From: Euglena gracilis
Lineage: Eukaryota; Euglenida; Euglenophyceae; Euglenales
NCBI GenBank assembly: GCA_039621445.1
Contig: CP154955.1
Coordinates: forward strand, 46,399,540 to 46,463,539
Direction: 5' to 3'
DNA: 64,000 nucleotides
A program made the translations under genes and the position numbers. This document shows, piece by piece, positions 22,798 to 34,517 of the stretch (position 1 is the first letter of the stretch; every line of letters starts with the position of its first letter). A model generated the notes under the pieces. That model was not told the origin of the DNA. It saw nothing but the letters and a program-made list of their open reading frames with translations, and did no database searches.

Positions 22798-24634
22798 CAA
22801 ATTTTCCTTCCTGGGCCAGACTGACCTGTGGCGTGCCCCACCCGGGGAGGTGGGGTCCAGCAGCCCCAACCCACCAACCCACTCTCGGAAAACCAGTGTC
22901 AAATGAATCTATGGTTGTGCCTATTTGCTCAAGCACGAGTCCTGCACCACTCAAAAAATCGATACAAAAATAAATAAATTGCACAATAAAAATGAACAAA
23001 TCATACAATCCAACAAATTGAAAATGCACCCGAAGCGAGCAAGGTGGCTAATTCGCCAAAACACTTGTGTTAGCATTAGGCACGAAGCCCTGGCAAAGAG
23101 ACTCTCCCCAGTCCCTTTCCCTGCGGGCGAATGGAGGAAGCGCCGAAATGCCATTCGGCAGGCACACACCGCGGGAGAGGAGTACTCCGGAGGGGTGCAC
23201 TCTGCCAAAGCGGCGTACTCCGGCGGGGGGGAGTACTCGCGCGGGGCACCGCCTACGTCGCTGTGGGCGGACGCGTCGACCCGGTTGTCCAACGGGGATG
23301 GGAACGGAAGCGGTGCAGGGCGCCGAGACTTGTACGCGTGGCGGAGGGGCAGAAAATGGAGCGAGAAAGCCGAGAACGTCCGGCGGGGTTCCCACAACTG
23401 CCAGTCAGTCTGCAAAGGAACGCCCCTGTTCAAATGTTCAAAGAGTCTGTGGTGGCAGACAGGCGGCCACCGAGAACTGGAGGCATAACCCCCCCCAAAT
23501 ATAACCCCTCCTGGTTTTATATTTGGGCGGAAATTTCAAGACCCCCATTGGGGGTTTTATATTTGGGGGGTTTATATGAGGGGAGGAACCCAAACTGCTG
23601 GCGACCTTCTGTCCTTTTCCATTTTGCTCCTCGTAGCCCTTTTGTGTTGCTTCCGATGGAAGAATATCTCTCCGGAGACTCCCTTGATGACTCGATTTCG
23701 GTCGTTTCGAGTCCGAGGCCACTGAATCACCAACATCTGAAGAATCAGGAGGTGATGAATCCGAGTTGTCAGGAGGTGATGGATTCGAAGCTGATATTTG
23801 TTTTTTTGGGGTTTTATATTTGGACTCCAAATCAAACGCCCCAGGGGGGTTTTTACATTTGGGTTTTTTTTGTATTGGGGGATTTTGCTTTTTGGGGGGT
23901 TTTGTATTATATTTAGTCGCCAAATCAAACGTCCCAGGGGGTATTTTATATTTGGGGTGTTTGTTTATTGGGGGGGATTATATATTTGGGGGGGTTTATA
24001 TTTGGGGGGGGGTTACGCGATGGCGCCCTGGCCTCCACGCGGGGCGGGCCAGCCCCATCGGTGTACGCAGGGGGTGGGCCCCGGCAGAGGTCATCCATCC
24101 GGCCTGAGAAGGCTGGCCGGCATTCCTGCGGCAGCGGGGAGGGGAATTTCGGCTTCGCTGACCTGTGTGTGGCCCGAAATGGCCACCGGAAATTCCGGCA
24201 TGAGCTCACCGCGGGCCTTGGATGGGGAAGCAGATGCTTGGTTGTTTACACTGAGGCTGAAATCCAACGGCACCTTAACACACAGGCATATTCCCTCCCC
24301 CAATGATTTTGAACCTGAAAGAGTGATGTCTTGTTTGCCTTCAGAAACCATTTTTTTTGCTCTTACAAGAATGTTTCTGGAAGGTGGGTAATGCAAAAGG
24401 TTCACTGCAGCTATTGCGACATGCATGAAAGGCAAATGGCCCTTGCTGGCTGTTCTTCAGTTTCTCTGGAAGGGACCTTGCTTGCCAATGCTTTCGACGG
24501 CTGCTGTCTCCCGAAACAGGGCTCCTTGGTCGCTCGCTACAGCCAGAAAAGCTGCTGCTGGCTGGCATCCGGTTTGCTGTGGAAAGGCAGCGGCTGGAGC
24601 AGCGGGGCGGATCAGCTGGTTGGGGTGGAGCTAC
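22798..24634. other. possible exons in repeat-rich DNA
   Basis: 23090-23340 is GC-rich and open on both strands (minus: APREYSPPPEYAALAECTPP; plus: an Arg/Gly-rich frame), and no strand could be preferred. 23480-24010 is full of GGGGTTTTATATTTGGGG-type words, a degenerate tandem repeat. 24060-24265 has a minus frame (KARGELMPEFPVAISGHTQV) that may be an exon. Confidence 0.4.
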
Positions 24635-26696
24635 CTTGCCTGAGAGGCAACACTGGCCCAGTACCAGCCCAGTGACGAGGCTCTGCAGACCAGCCACGAA
24701 GTCAGCAGAGGAGGACCGAGACCGATCTGTGTGGTGAGGGGTGGCGAGGTTGGCGGAGGGAGGTTGCGGGTCCATGTGTGGCAAACCGCTGCGGCGAAGC
24801 GGGGGCCGACAGCCTCAGCCCCGGTCACAGTAATGCCTGGAGGTCTGAACAAGACCCGCTGTGCGGTGGAGGCGGGACCCCCTTGGCCCACAGTGGCCCC
24901 TGGCGTGCGGTGGAAAATAGGGCAGTGGGACGTGGGTTTCGATCCCCCAAACCCTTGTGACAGGATTCCTGGGCCTAAATGAGCGCGGCATCACCAACCT
25001 CTGGACGGCGGGGGAATCAATTGGAAGGCAGTTGATTTGGCGTATCAAATTTATTGGGTGCTGTGATCGAGGAGAGAGATTTGGATGCCGACCAGCCTCC
25101 AGGAGGCTCTCATACTCTACTGGGAGGGAGATACAGGCAACAAAATTCCTGCAACTCCCCCCAAATATTTTCTTTGATGGGGGGGTTTGGGGCATGTTGC
25201 AGGGGGATGGGCATTGTGTGCCTGAATGGCAGAAAACTCAAGCAAAGGGGGATGGACAACAAACTCTGGGGATGGGTACGGGTCCTTTCTGGGATTTCAG
25301 ACTGGGGGGGGGGGTGTGGTGTGCGCGCGCGTGCGTGTGTGTGAATACGTGTGTGCACATGTGCAGGTGTTTCCGCGCGCGCGTGGACACAAACACATAC
25401 ACACAACAGCACAATTACATCAGCAAGCACAATCACCACAACAGAGATGGAAGGGGCCCGAGCACGGGCAACAGTGCCTTTGGGCAGTCTGCGAGGTACA
25501 CGGAGTCCGCCGCGTGGCCCAGCCGGAGGTCGTGGCGCTGCAAGGGCCATCCTGGTCCTCCCGACCAGCAGCAAATGCAACTTTGGATCGGCCATCAACC
25601 TCCCCCCCCCCATTTGTGAGACCGAGCTCAACAGTTATTACCCAACAGCCTCCTGCGACGGCATCTGCACAATTGTGGACCTTCAAGCAGGGGGGGGGGG
25701 GTGCGCTGGCCCAGCCTCGGGAAAAAAAAAGCGCAAAAATGCGCAACATCTGGGAGAAAAAGCACACAAATCACGAAAAAGCAAAAAAAATGTCAAAAAA
25801 GACATGCAAAAATGGCACAGAATTTGCAACAATTGGGAGGAATTATGAGGAAAATGTCAGTTTCAAAAAAACATCGAAAAAAAACAAAAAAAATGTAAAA
25901 ATGGGAAAAAAAGCGAAAAATTGGGTAAATCATGGGAAAATGTGCCAAAAAGCAAATGTGACAAATTTGCAAAAAAACACGAAAAAATGCGAAACAAATT
26001 TCCCCCTGCTTCAAGAGTGAAAACTGCGATTGGTTTAATATTAATATAATATTATTAATTACTAATTGAAAACAAATATGAAACTTAATATTAACTGTTA
26101 TATATCATATTAACAGTCTGTGGGGTTTATTTCTGAGATTCCCTGCCGTTGGACATGTCAGCACCTTTCCAGTCGCTCGCCGTTCGGGAGGGCCCTCTGC
26201 CGACGATCTCGAGCGAGGGGCTCTTGCTGAACGCCAACGCCTTCTCCCGCAGCCGGTCAGGGTACGTGGCCACACCTCAGCTGAGAAGAGGGGAGCATGG
26301 CGTGCTGTGCAATCCAGGGAAGGGTGAAGCTTGGATGCCGTGCGGTCTGGGAAGCGCCAGGCCCCTCAGGCGACCACCCACTGGGATCTCCCGAGTGGAA
26401 AAGAAGCCTGTCCCCCTACATGCGGGTGGATTCAAGATTTCCGAAAAAAATTCAGCCTTTTTTCGGCGTTTTGATCAAAGAATGATGCAGCAAAAACAAG
26501 CAATGAATTGCCAAATAAATTACAGTTATTAAAAAGATGTTTTTGGCAACAACAAAAAATCTGTCTCCAAACGGCGCCGAGTTGCCAAGGCCTGTGCGTG
26601 GACCACCGCTTGAACAGCGCAGTCTGCGGCGGGACCGGCATGTCGGCCGCGCTGCTGAACGGCTCCGGCCCGTCGATGTCGTCCGCACGGGCCGAC
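24635..26696 (-). CDS. probable upstream exons of the NYN gene
   Basis: Minus-strand GC3-rich exons, 5' to 3': 26630-26696 (ARADDIDGPEPFSSAADMP), 26203-26252 (LREKALAFSKSPSLEI), about 25455-25535 (HDLRLGHAADSVYLADCPK) and 24635-24726 (SADFVAGLQSLVTGLVLGQC). The second joins the third in phase with CGGCAG at its 5' splice end and TTGCAGCG (a wobble form of CTG) at the 3' end. The fourth is flanked by a conventional CACCACACAG acceptor and an AAG|GTAGCT donor. Same strand and spacing suggest they lead into the NYN domain, but the junctions from 24635 to 22268 were not resolved. No domain recognised. They could be a separate gene. Confidence 0.5.
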
Positions 26697-26761
26697 CCCG
26701 GCAGCGTGAGGAGCTGGGGACACCCCGCGGAGCGATACCACCGTTTATCGTTTGCCACCGT

Positions 26762-26803
26762 GGTGTGTGTGTGTGTGTGTGTGTGTGTGTCTGTGTGTGT
26801 CTT
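26762..26803. repeat. (GT)n microsatellite
   Basis: Nearly pure GT dinucleotide run, followed by G and C runs to about 26860. Confidence 0.9.
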
Positions 26804-28200
26804 TTGGGGGGTGTTCTGTTTGGCGATTTTTTTTGTCCAAAAAAAACCCCCCCCCTGCTGTGAGACCTGACAGGTTGGACAATACCAGGGACCTTGTTCA
26901 TCCTCCTCGTCGTCGTCACTGTTGTTGCTGGTGGTGGTGGTGGTGGTGTACAATCTCAATTATCTTGGGTGCGGACATCACAAATGGCATATCAATGGAT
27001 TTTCAAACCTTGGCGTCATCATGCTTGAAATGTTCATTGAATGGTGAATGGATAAATATATACACCAAAAATTATTTGGGCACCTGCTTTGCTGGCAATT
27101 GATTAGACTTTTCTTGTGAAAGATCTCAAAATGCTTGATAAAAACTGTATTCGAAAAGATGATAAGAGGGGATCTTGGAAAAGCTAGAGGGGGAATTAAA
27201 AAAATTCACAATTCAAGAACAAAGATCGGGGGGGGGAGAAGATGAATGGATCAAAAACCTACAGACACAGAGGACACGAGGTGAGTGGGAGGGTGTGGCA
27301 TCATCTGCGAGTTCGGACTGGACGCAATGCCCTTCGGTGCGGCCATTCCCCCCCCATGTCCGCTGAAGACCCATCCCATGTCTCCCCGGCAGCCGCCACC
27401 AAAACAGATCCTTTAGTCGTTCGGGTGGTTATAGGTGGGGGTTCAGTGAGCTTTGCTTCCCATAGATGACAACCTGCCCCTCGGGTGTTGGTCCACCCCA
27501 ACCTCACCCAAAATCAAAAATTATCAAAACCCGAAAATAAAAAAGCTGGCATCCAAATGGGCCAAATGGACCTTGGAGCACCTCGGGAGATGAAGAGGAT
27601 TGATGAGCCAATTATTGATGTTGACTCGACTGACTTCTCCCATCTGGAGGTGGAAACCGCAGTTGAAAGTGAAACACCACACGATTGTCCGTCGGATTTT
27701 GCCAAAGCACCGTCCCCCCAGCTGGGGCAAGTGCCCGGGGAGAGATGTGGGACGTACAAGAAACACTGTGGATGTGAGGGGCCATCACGCAAGAGGCCTC
27801 AGGGATGAGGAGAAGGAGGAGAGCACTGGAGGGGCGGCGGAATGGGTGACTTTCAGTGGTGGGTTCTTGATGGCGACCCCAGCGGCGGGCCCCCGCCATT
27901 CACCCTGTTGGGCATAGAGTAGGCAAAATCAAGCGACGGAGGGCCAAATGAAAAAAAAAAGCCACGAGAAGAAAGGAGGGTGAGAAATTGACCCCTCCCC
28001 CCCGAGGCAAGGGAAGCGCCCTTCCGTCCCGTACCCAGGGGAGGGGCAGGACCCACCAACCCCCCCCCCCTGGCCTAGCCCGCGTTGTCTGCACACCTGG
28101 AAAACTGCCCCATTTTCTCAATTTCGTGCCAAAATAATTCCAGAAAATCCGTGAGTCCCAGGGTGTTGTGCGATCATTCCACGCTGCTGATACTTTACAG
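26804..28200. other. no firm gene; one open plus frame
   Basis: 27543-27805 (+) is open and reads MDLGAPREMKRIDEPIIDVD and similar, with ordinary residue composition but weak codon bias. It is noted as a possible exon only. The rest is AT-rich or low-complexity. Confidence 0.35.
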
Positions 28201-28636
28201 GTTCCCGTGAACGTTTGGTGGCCTGAGAAAAAAGTTGTAGGATGGAGGAGGTTCACGGTTTTCTGTTAACACGTTCTGAATTTTTTTTTAACGGAAAACC
28301 GTACGGGTTTCCGTAAACATGCGCTGGCGCCCTCTCTCATTCCTGAATGGACCCAGACCCTGTCCCCTGCCAGCTGGAGTTGGGCTGATGGCCCCGTGAC
28401 CCAGCCTACAACCTATATTGTCCAATGCAGCGACTGAACATGGTTTAGGTACACTTGTTTTTTGAAAAGATTTGGCGATTGGCAGTGCAGCCCTTCCTAG
28501 TACGGTCTCTGGGTTCCGTGAACGTTTGGCGGCCTGAGAAAAAGGTTGTAGGATGGAGGAGGTTCACGGTTTTCTGTCAACATGTTGTTTTGGCGATTGG
28601 CAGTGCAGCCCTTCCTAATACGGTCTCTGGGTTCTG
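28201..28636. repeat. partial tandem duplication
   Basis: GAACGTTTGG(T/C)GGCCTGAG ... GGAGGAGGTTCACGGTTTTC occurs at about 28206-28263 and again at 28518-28575. A second segment, TTTGGCGATTGGCAGTGCAG, occurs at about 28470 and 28590. The two units alternate, so this is a duplicated composite block. Confidence 0.85.
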
Positions 28637-31259
28637 TAAGAACAGTGCTGGAACATAGCACACCTTGACCATATCAGTTTGGAGGTAGTGGACAGCTGTG
28701 GCGATGCGCTCCACCAGCGCTTGCCAGTGTTGCTTGTGGGGTGATGGTCCCCTCTCACCAAGTGTGGTCCTTGCTGAGCCAAATCATGTTGATGGGTTCC
28801 CATAAACTTGAAATTTCACAAATCAAAAAAAAAGTCAACTGTGGGCATAGGAACCGGGTTGCGGCTGATGTGACTTGCAACCACTGACCAGCTGAGGGCA
28901 CCACAACAGGATGGAGCTGCTGTGGGCAACCAGTGGGGAGGAATCGGTTCAGACTCTCTGTAGTGAGTCTTCGAAACCGCAATGGGACGTTTTGTTGAGG
29001 AACCTCTCTTTGGTGGCATCCTAAAGCGAGACACCTTGCCAATCCAATGCGGTTTCCTTTCAATTTCCCCCACTGCAGGAAATATTCTTGAAAATTGTTT
29101 ATACATTTGTGTGCTCTACTTGAACATCACACAGAACCGCCTTCAAAAATACATCTCGCAGAAATGAAATTGAAGAGCTCCGCAAAAGAGGCTGGTTTTT
29201 CCTGTGGAGTGTAGAATACGTAACCAGAAATCCACTTTATTCTTTTACCGGGGGGGGATCTGACTGGGAACAATTGCCGACGGGAAAAATTCTGCCGGGA
29301 AAAATATTTGACAAATCCTTAAAATGCCGAGAAAAATCATGCACGCTCGCTTAAACCAGGTGGGAAAATATATTGGACAGCTGAAAAAAAAAACGCAAAA
29401 ATTTTGCGCCGACCAGCAGTTGAATGAGAAAGCATGGCTGCACCTGGTGAAACCAAACAGAAAGCGTACATTCCGCTGGGGTGATAAGACCGCTGTGTCG
29501 ACAGACATGAAGCGGTTTCTGGCACACAACTTATCCACAAGGTCTCTTTGGGACAGAGTGCACGCTGTGGGCTAACACACACTTCAAAGGGGTTTGGGGC
29601 GGTTGGGAAAGACAACTTCCTGGCAGGGTTGCTTTTTTTTTCTGTCCCTTGGGCTTTGATTGCAAGCAGACATAAAAAAACATGCAATTTACAAAATACT
29701 TTTGAATTCCCCCCTAAATAACAGGAGAGCAACACTCACGTGAGTATCAAATGACAGCCAATTGTGGGATTGGATGTTTTCCACACAAAAACACACACAC
29801 ACTCCTGCCTGCCTTCTTTGCATCATCCGCATGTTAATGGGCCACACCAAGCGGGAGCCCAAGGTTACGCAAGACGGCAATTGGAAGAACAGCCAACTCA
29901 CGCAAACGGGTGATACCATTGTCAGCAAGAACATAAATATATCGCTGGTAAGACCCTCACAGCATGATGGCGCGCAAGCCAGCACATACACTTCCATGTT
30001 CTCTGCCCCCCAAAAACCTGCCGAAAATGCTTCGAAATGACTGGTCAGCAGCATTCTGTCTCAAACACTGAGCTTCCCCATTTGTTGGCAAAGAAAAAAA
30101 CACAAAAACCTGCCGTCATGCCGAAAGAAAATGCTTTCAGCACATTTGACAAATACTGTTCCTATGAATGCACAGCCTCAGAATGAGGGTCCCCATTCTG
30201 AATGAGGAAATATTTGTCCAGGGCTCAGCCGTTCCGAAGCTGATGCGACAACCGCTGATGACACCGCCGCGCCTTGCACAACCTGCATGGGAACACACAA
30301 AAAAAGCTACACACGAGGACAAGAAAATTACCTGACTGTTGGACACACTCGACTTCTCGGCAGCCGCGTTGTCCTGCTTCCCAGGTGCGGTCAATGCCTT
30401 TTGGATGGCCTATTGAAACAGAAATCAGAAATCATTTTGGTCACTTTCGAAACACCCGACTTCGGCTTTTGTTGAGTGTAGTCAGCTGAGGAAATCGAAC
30501 ACGTTTCTTCACCACTGGTGACCAAGACGTTTGCGATTTGACCAAACTTTCAGCCTGGAATGAGGAAAAATGAAAACGGAGTGAAAATGGTGCCCACCTC
30601 AGCAGCCTGCTGCATTAATGAAACAGAAATCACTGCTGACTCCCCAACTGCGATGTATGATGGTGGAGGTGGCAACGGAATGACTGCGGGAATTGTGCGC
30701 TGCTCCAGGACGCCATCAACAATCCTCCCCACAGGTGCCAATGTCATCATCATCTTGCGCCAGCTGCTGGCACCCAATTGGACTGCGACCGGCTGCGCAA
30801 TCCACCTTGAAAACCAAATGAGGAGAAGAGGTTGAATCATGCTTTCAGACATTTCTAGTAGCGTGCCTGGTGGCAGCCGTCCTTCTGTGATGTTCATACT
30901 GTGACACAGGGACCGGTCTTTGTTCTCCTTGCGAATCATGTCCTGCATGCACTTGTTAATCAATTGGTCTCCTGGAAAAACAAAACAAAAAATATTACGA
31001 CGCCAAATATCGCGCACCGGGGTTTGTGACGTGGGATCGGTTTGTCCTGCCACAATAAAAGTAGACGTTGCTCTCCTTCACCCGTTGCAGATGAGCACTG
31101 TTTGACCTTCCACTCACTTGCAAACAGATATCCGCACGGACATGAGCAGGGCGGTCCTTGAGCAAAACAACAACAACAACGAAAAATCTTGTTTTAAAAA
31201 AAGTTGACTTCAGGGGGAAAAAGTATTTTTCGACTTTTTAATTTTTGACCCCGTTCAAA
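28637..31259. other. gene-free stretch
   Basis: No exon with the codon bias seen elsewhere. A minus frame of 167 codons (30550-31053) lies next to the transposase relic and may be its decayed 3' part, but it shows no recognisable motif. Confidence 0.4.
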
Positions 31260-32640
31260 TCCTGGTCAGCCCGTCCCTTGTGGACCGCCCTGGACATGAG
31301 AGGGAGCATTGTCGGCCAGCAGCAGTAGAGGCATATCCGCAGACTTGCCAGCGGCCAGCAGCCTGGCCGTTTGCTTCTCCTGGAGGGCAGCAACCAAGCG
31401 CTTGAATGACTCACCTGTCTGCACTTTTTTTTTGGTGTGGTCCTGTGAGAGTTGAAAAAAGACAGCAGACAATCGGACAACATTACCTGCAAGATTCGGT
31501 CACTCATCAAATGAGCTATCTTACGAATAGGTGCATGACATTGCACTGTGGTGCCTCTCCAAAGAATCTGTAACCATCAGGGAATTTATCCATTGTCCAC
31601 GGGGGAAGATTTGGAAATTTCAAGGAAAAACAAAATTGAGAAATACCCTGGTTGCAACACCATTTCGCCATCCATATCAAAAATGGGGGTGGCAGTGGCT
31701 TGCCTTTTCTCGTTCTGGTTGGCCAAAGAAACCATTTCAGCATATTTTACCTCATGTGACCCTTTTTGCAGTGGACAATAATGCAATGGTGTCACATCAG
31801 CAGCCATGATGGCCATCTTTGGGAGAGTGAAATCAGGCCTTTTCTGAAAGAAACAGGAAAACAGGCAAACAGGCAAACAGGCAACCACTGGGGATGGGCA
31901 ACAGGCTGGAGGGACAAGCAGAGCACACACCACTTGGGAATGGGAAAGCTGTGGATACAAAAGCCCCCCCTCCACTGACGCAAAAAACCTGGACACTTTC
32001 ACCAGTTGGCAAAAAGATCCCGAAATCGGCAGGATTCTCCATTATTGCAAACAACTCCTGTTTCCATTCGTCATCCTCAATCACGTTTTCCAGTATGCTT
32101 TCCCTTCGGTCAGTGCTTCCTTTTTGGAACACCATGTTTTCTTTCTTCAACCAAACTTTGGCCCAGTCAGTTGTGAAATTTCACAACGGAGTTCAATAGC
32201 AGGCGTTGCCGGCCGCATTTTCGAAACCACAATATCGGCTAGTTGCACCACCACCTCCCTGTCCATTAGTGTACCTTCCGCACGAGCACCATCAAAATAC
32301 TTCCTGAAAGCAGCAGTTTCCGACTGCGTCATCAAACCAGGGCGGCCCACTTTGCCGACACCGCCACCCTTTGCCAACTGATTACCCCAAAAATGGATGA
32401 TTGACTTTGGTGGCTTCCTGCCATAAATTCAGCTGCACCGCAGGCATCCCTCTGCGGACGTAAGCACTCACGATTTCCTTGCGCTCTTCTGGTGACCATT
32501 GATGCTTTGCCACAGCACGCCTGTCAACCACGGCCGTTGCAGTGGCTTTCAGAGCTTCTTGTATGGCTTCACCATCGATGTCTTTTCGGGACTTCAAGAA
32601 AATATCCATGTCAGGGGAAAACGGAGGAAAACCTGTAAAG
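31260..32640 (-). pseudogene. broken Tigger/pogo-like DDE transposase
   Basis: Minus-strand fragments in transposase order. At about 32400-32520 is a helical N-terminal part (WSPEERKEIVSAYVRRG). At 32147-32377 is the second helix-turn-helix typical of Tigger/CENP-B relatives (GRPGLMTQSETAAFRKYF, then TLMDREVVVQLAD). At 31980-32140 is NVIEDDEWKQELFAIM, and at about 31620-31800 ADVTPLHYCPLQKGSHEVKY and PIFDMDGEMV. At about 31300 is LLLADNAPSHVQ, the conserved second catalytic block. Frame changes separate the pieces near 32380 (a T/G run, CATCCATTTTTGGGG) and near 32170, and a stop follows the DNAPSH block. So it is a relic, unless these breaks are introns. No terminal inverted repeats found. 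Confidence 0.75.
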
Positions 32641-33390
32641 GCAGAGGCAAGACGTACAACACCGATTCCTGAGAGGAAGAAATATTCCTGTTGCAAATCG
32701 GCGCGCAGCGCCGAAGATTTTTTTTGGGGGGGTGGTGGAGGGAATTCCCTCGTCTCTCTTGTCCCATCTCCCGCAGTGCACTGTGATTTGAAGATAGTCC
32801 AAAAAAGCCAAAATTTTTTTCTGTCCAATGGTCGTGTGCCAGTCAGCAAAGAGCTCCTTATGAAACCGCCTGATATTTTTTGTAACTCATCGGCAAAGAT
32901 GCTGAAATTCAAGTGATTTTTTAGATCTTCTGAAAGAGGTTTAAAAATATTTAATTTTTTGGAGTTCTCGTTGCTCTGGATGGTGTTTGATCTGATGAAT
33001 TGCAATTGCCTTTTAATCGGCAGAATTTTTTTCAAATTGCAGCATACCGGGGGGGACTTGTGCAGGAAAAAATGTCGTGGCAAAAATTCTGGACGAAATT
33101 TTGCCCAGGATTTTAAAGATCCGTCCAGGATTTTTCCCAGCAGATTTAAAGAAAGTCCAATTCCTCCAGTGAATGACCAGCTGCAAAAAAGTCCAACGAG
33201 CATAACTGCCTTTGGCAGCTGCGTAAGGTTACCTAAAATCCCTGGTGAGTGAGGACCAGCTCCTGATGTGCCTCTCCACTTCTAGGCCCCAGGCGGCAAT
33301 GGAGTCCATCTTTGTCATTGCAAATTAAACAAACCACTAACATCAAAATATTTACGATTTTCAGTAAACATAATCAATTGATGATTCTTC

Positions 33391-33891
33391 ATGGTTCCCA
33401 TAAAACGCCCTTTGTGTGGCTTAACCGTAAACAGGGGAACCTGTGCTTGTATCCCAGTCGCGCATGCTGGTGGGGTGAGATTTGATGAGAAGCCCTCTCA
33501 CATCACGCAGGAGACGTTTTGGTTCTTATCGTATGGCCCAAAGTTGGTGGCAGCAAAATGGATTGACATGGTGGGGCCAAACAGTGTCATCCACAGTGAG
33601 TCGGAACAAAACCTCTTTCCTGACTACACGTGTCCCTCCCTCCGGGAGACCCCCCATTTGGGGTTGTATGCGCACTCGGCGAGTGCGTTCCAAAACCGCT
33701 TTGGCCCAGCACAAAACAATTGGGCATTATTGCCTCTTCTGCCTACCCCGCTCCCAGGGACTGCGTTGTGGAAGAGACAAAAACTCCTCCTGAGCACCCT
33801 CACAATAACGTATTCCCCCTTCAGCTGTCGGAACTCTACCGCTGCTGTGCAGCGCACAGTCCAGGACCGTTTCCCTGATTTACTCTTTTAA
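33391..33891 (+). CDS. unrecognised open frame
   Basis: 166 codons on the plus strand with balanced composition, including GPKLVAAKWIDMVGPNSVIH and LFPDYTCPSLRETPHLGLYA. Two other frames are also partly open, and codon bias is weak. Not recognised; it could be a transposon-derived fragment given the neighbouring relic. Confidence 0.25.
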   Translation: MVPIKRPLCGLTVNRGTCACIPVAHAGGVRFDEKPSHITQETFWFLSYGPKLVAAKWIDMVGPNSVIHSESEQNLFPDYTCPSLRETPHLGLYAHSASAFQNRFGPAQNNWALLPLLPTPLPGTALWKRQKLLLSTLTITYSPFSCRNSTAAVQRTVQDRFPDLLF

Positions 33892-34517
33892 ATCCCCTTT
33901 GCAGCAGTGAAACCCCTTGCTTTGATTGGGCAGGATGTGAGTCTATAACTTGCGAAAAGAAGTTTTAGGGGAACCCATGAAAGCAATGAGCAGTGAAAGC
34001 CATGAAAGCAATGAAAGCAGTTTTCCGTACACTTTGTCAGAAATTGGCGAATATGCCGGGTTAACGAGAGTGCCGCTCTTGGCTTGAACCAAGCTTGGTT
34101 CCCCAAGCAGCTGGACATCTCCCAGTGCTCTCCCCTTGCCTTGTTTACAAGTTTGGCTGGAATGCAATTCGACAACTGTTGTTCCAGAAATATCTGGGCT
34201 TTTGGCGCCAAACACAAAATTTCTGAAAAAACCCCTGCTGGGGGTGGCAGTCGATTTGGGCGAGTTCCAAAACTAAGAAAACCCTTGGAGAAAAACATGG
34301 GAAACAGCGGTATTGATGCATAAGGCAGAAAATGTCTGATTCAGCAAAACGAATGCAGTGCCAAAGGGGTCCTTTTTTAAAAAATTTTTTAAATTTATTG
34401 AACCAGTGATGAAAAATGGAAATAAAAAACGGTGAAAAATGGTGGGCAGACAAAGCGGGCTAGGCCTGGTTAAAAAAACAACCTCTGCCCCTCCACCCCA
34501 CCCCACCCCACCTGGCC

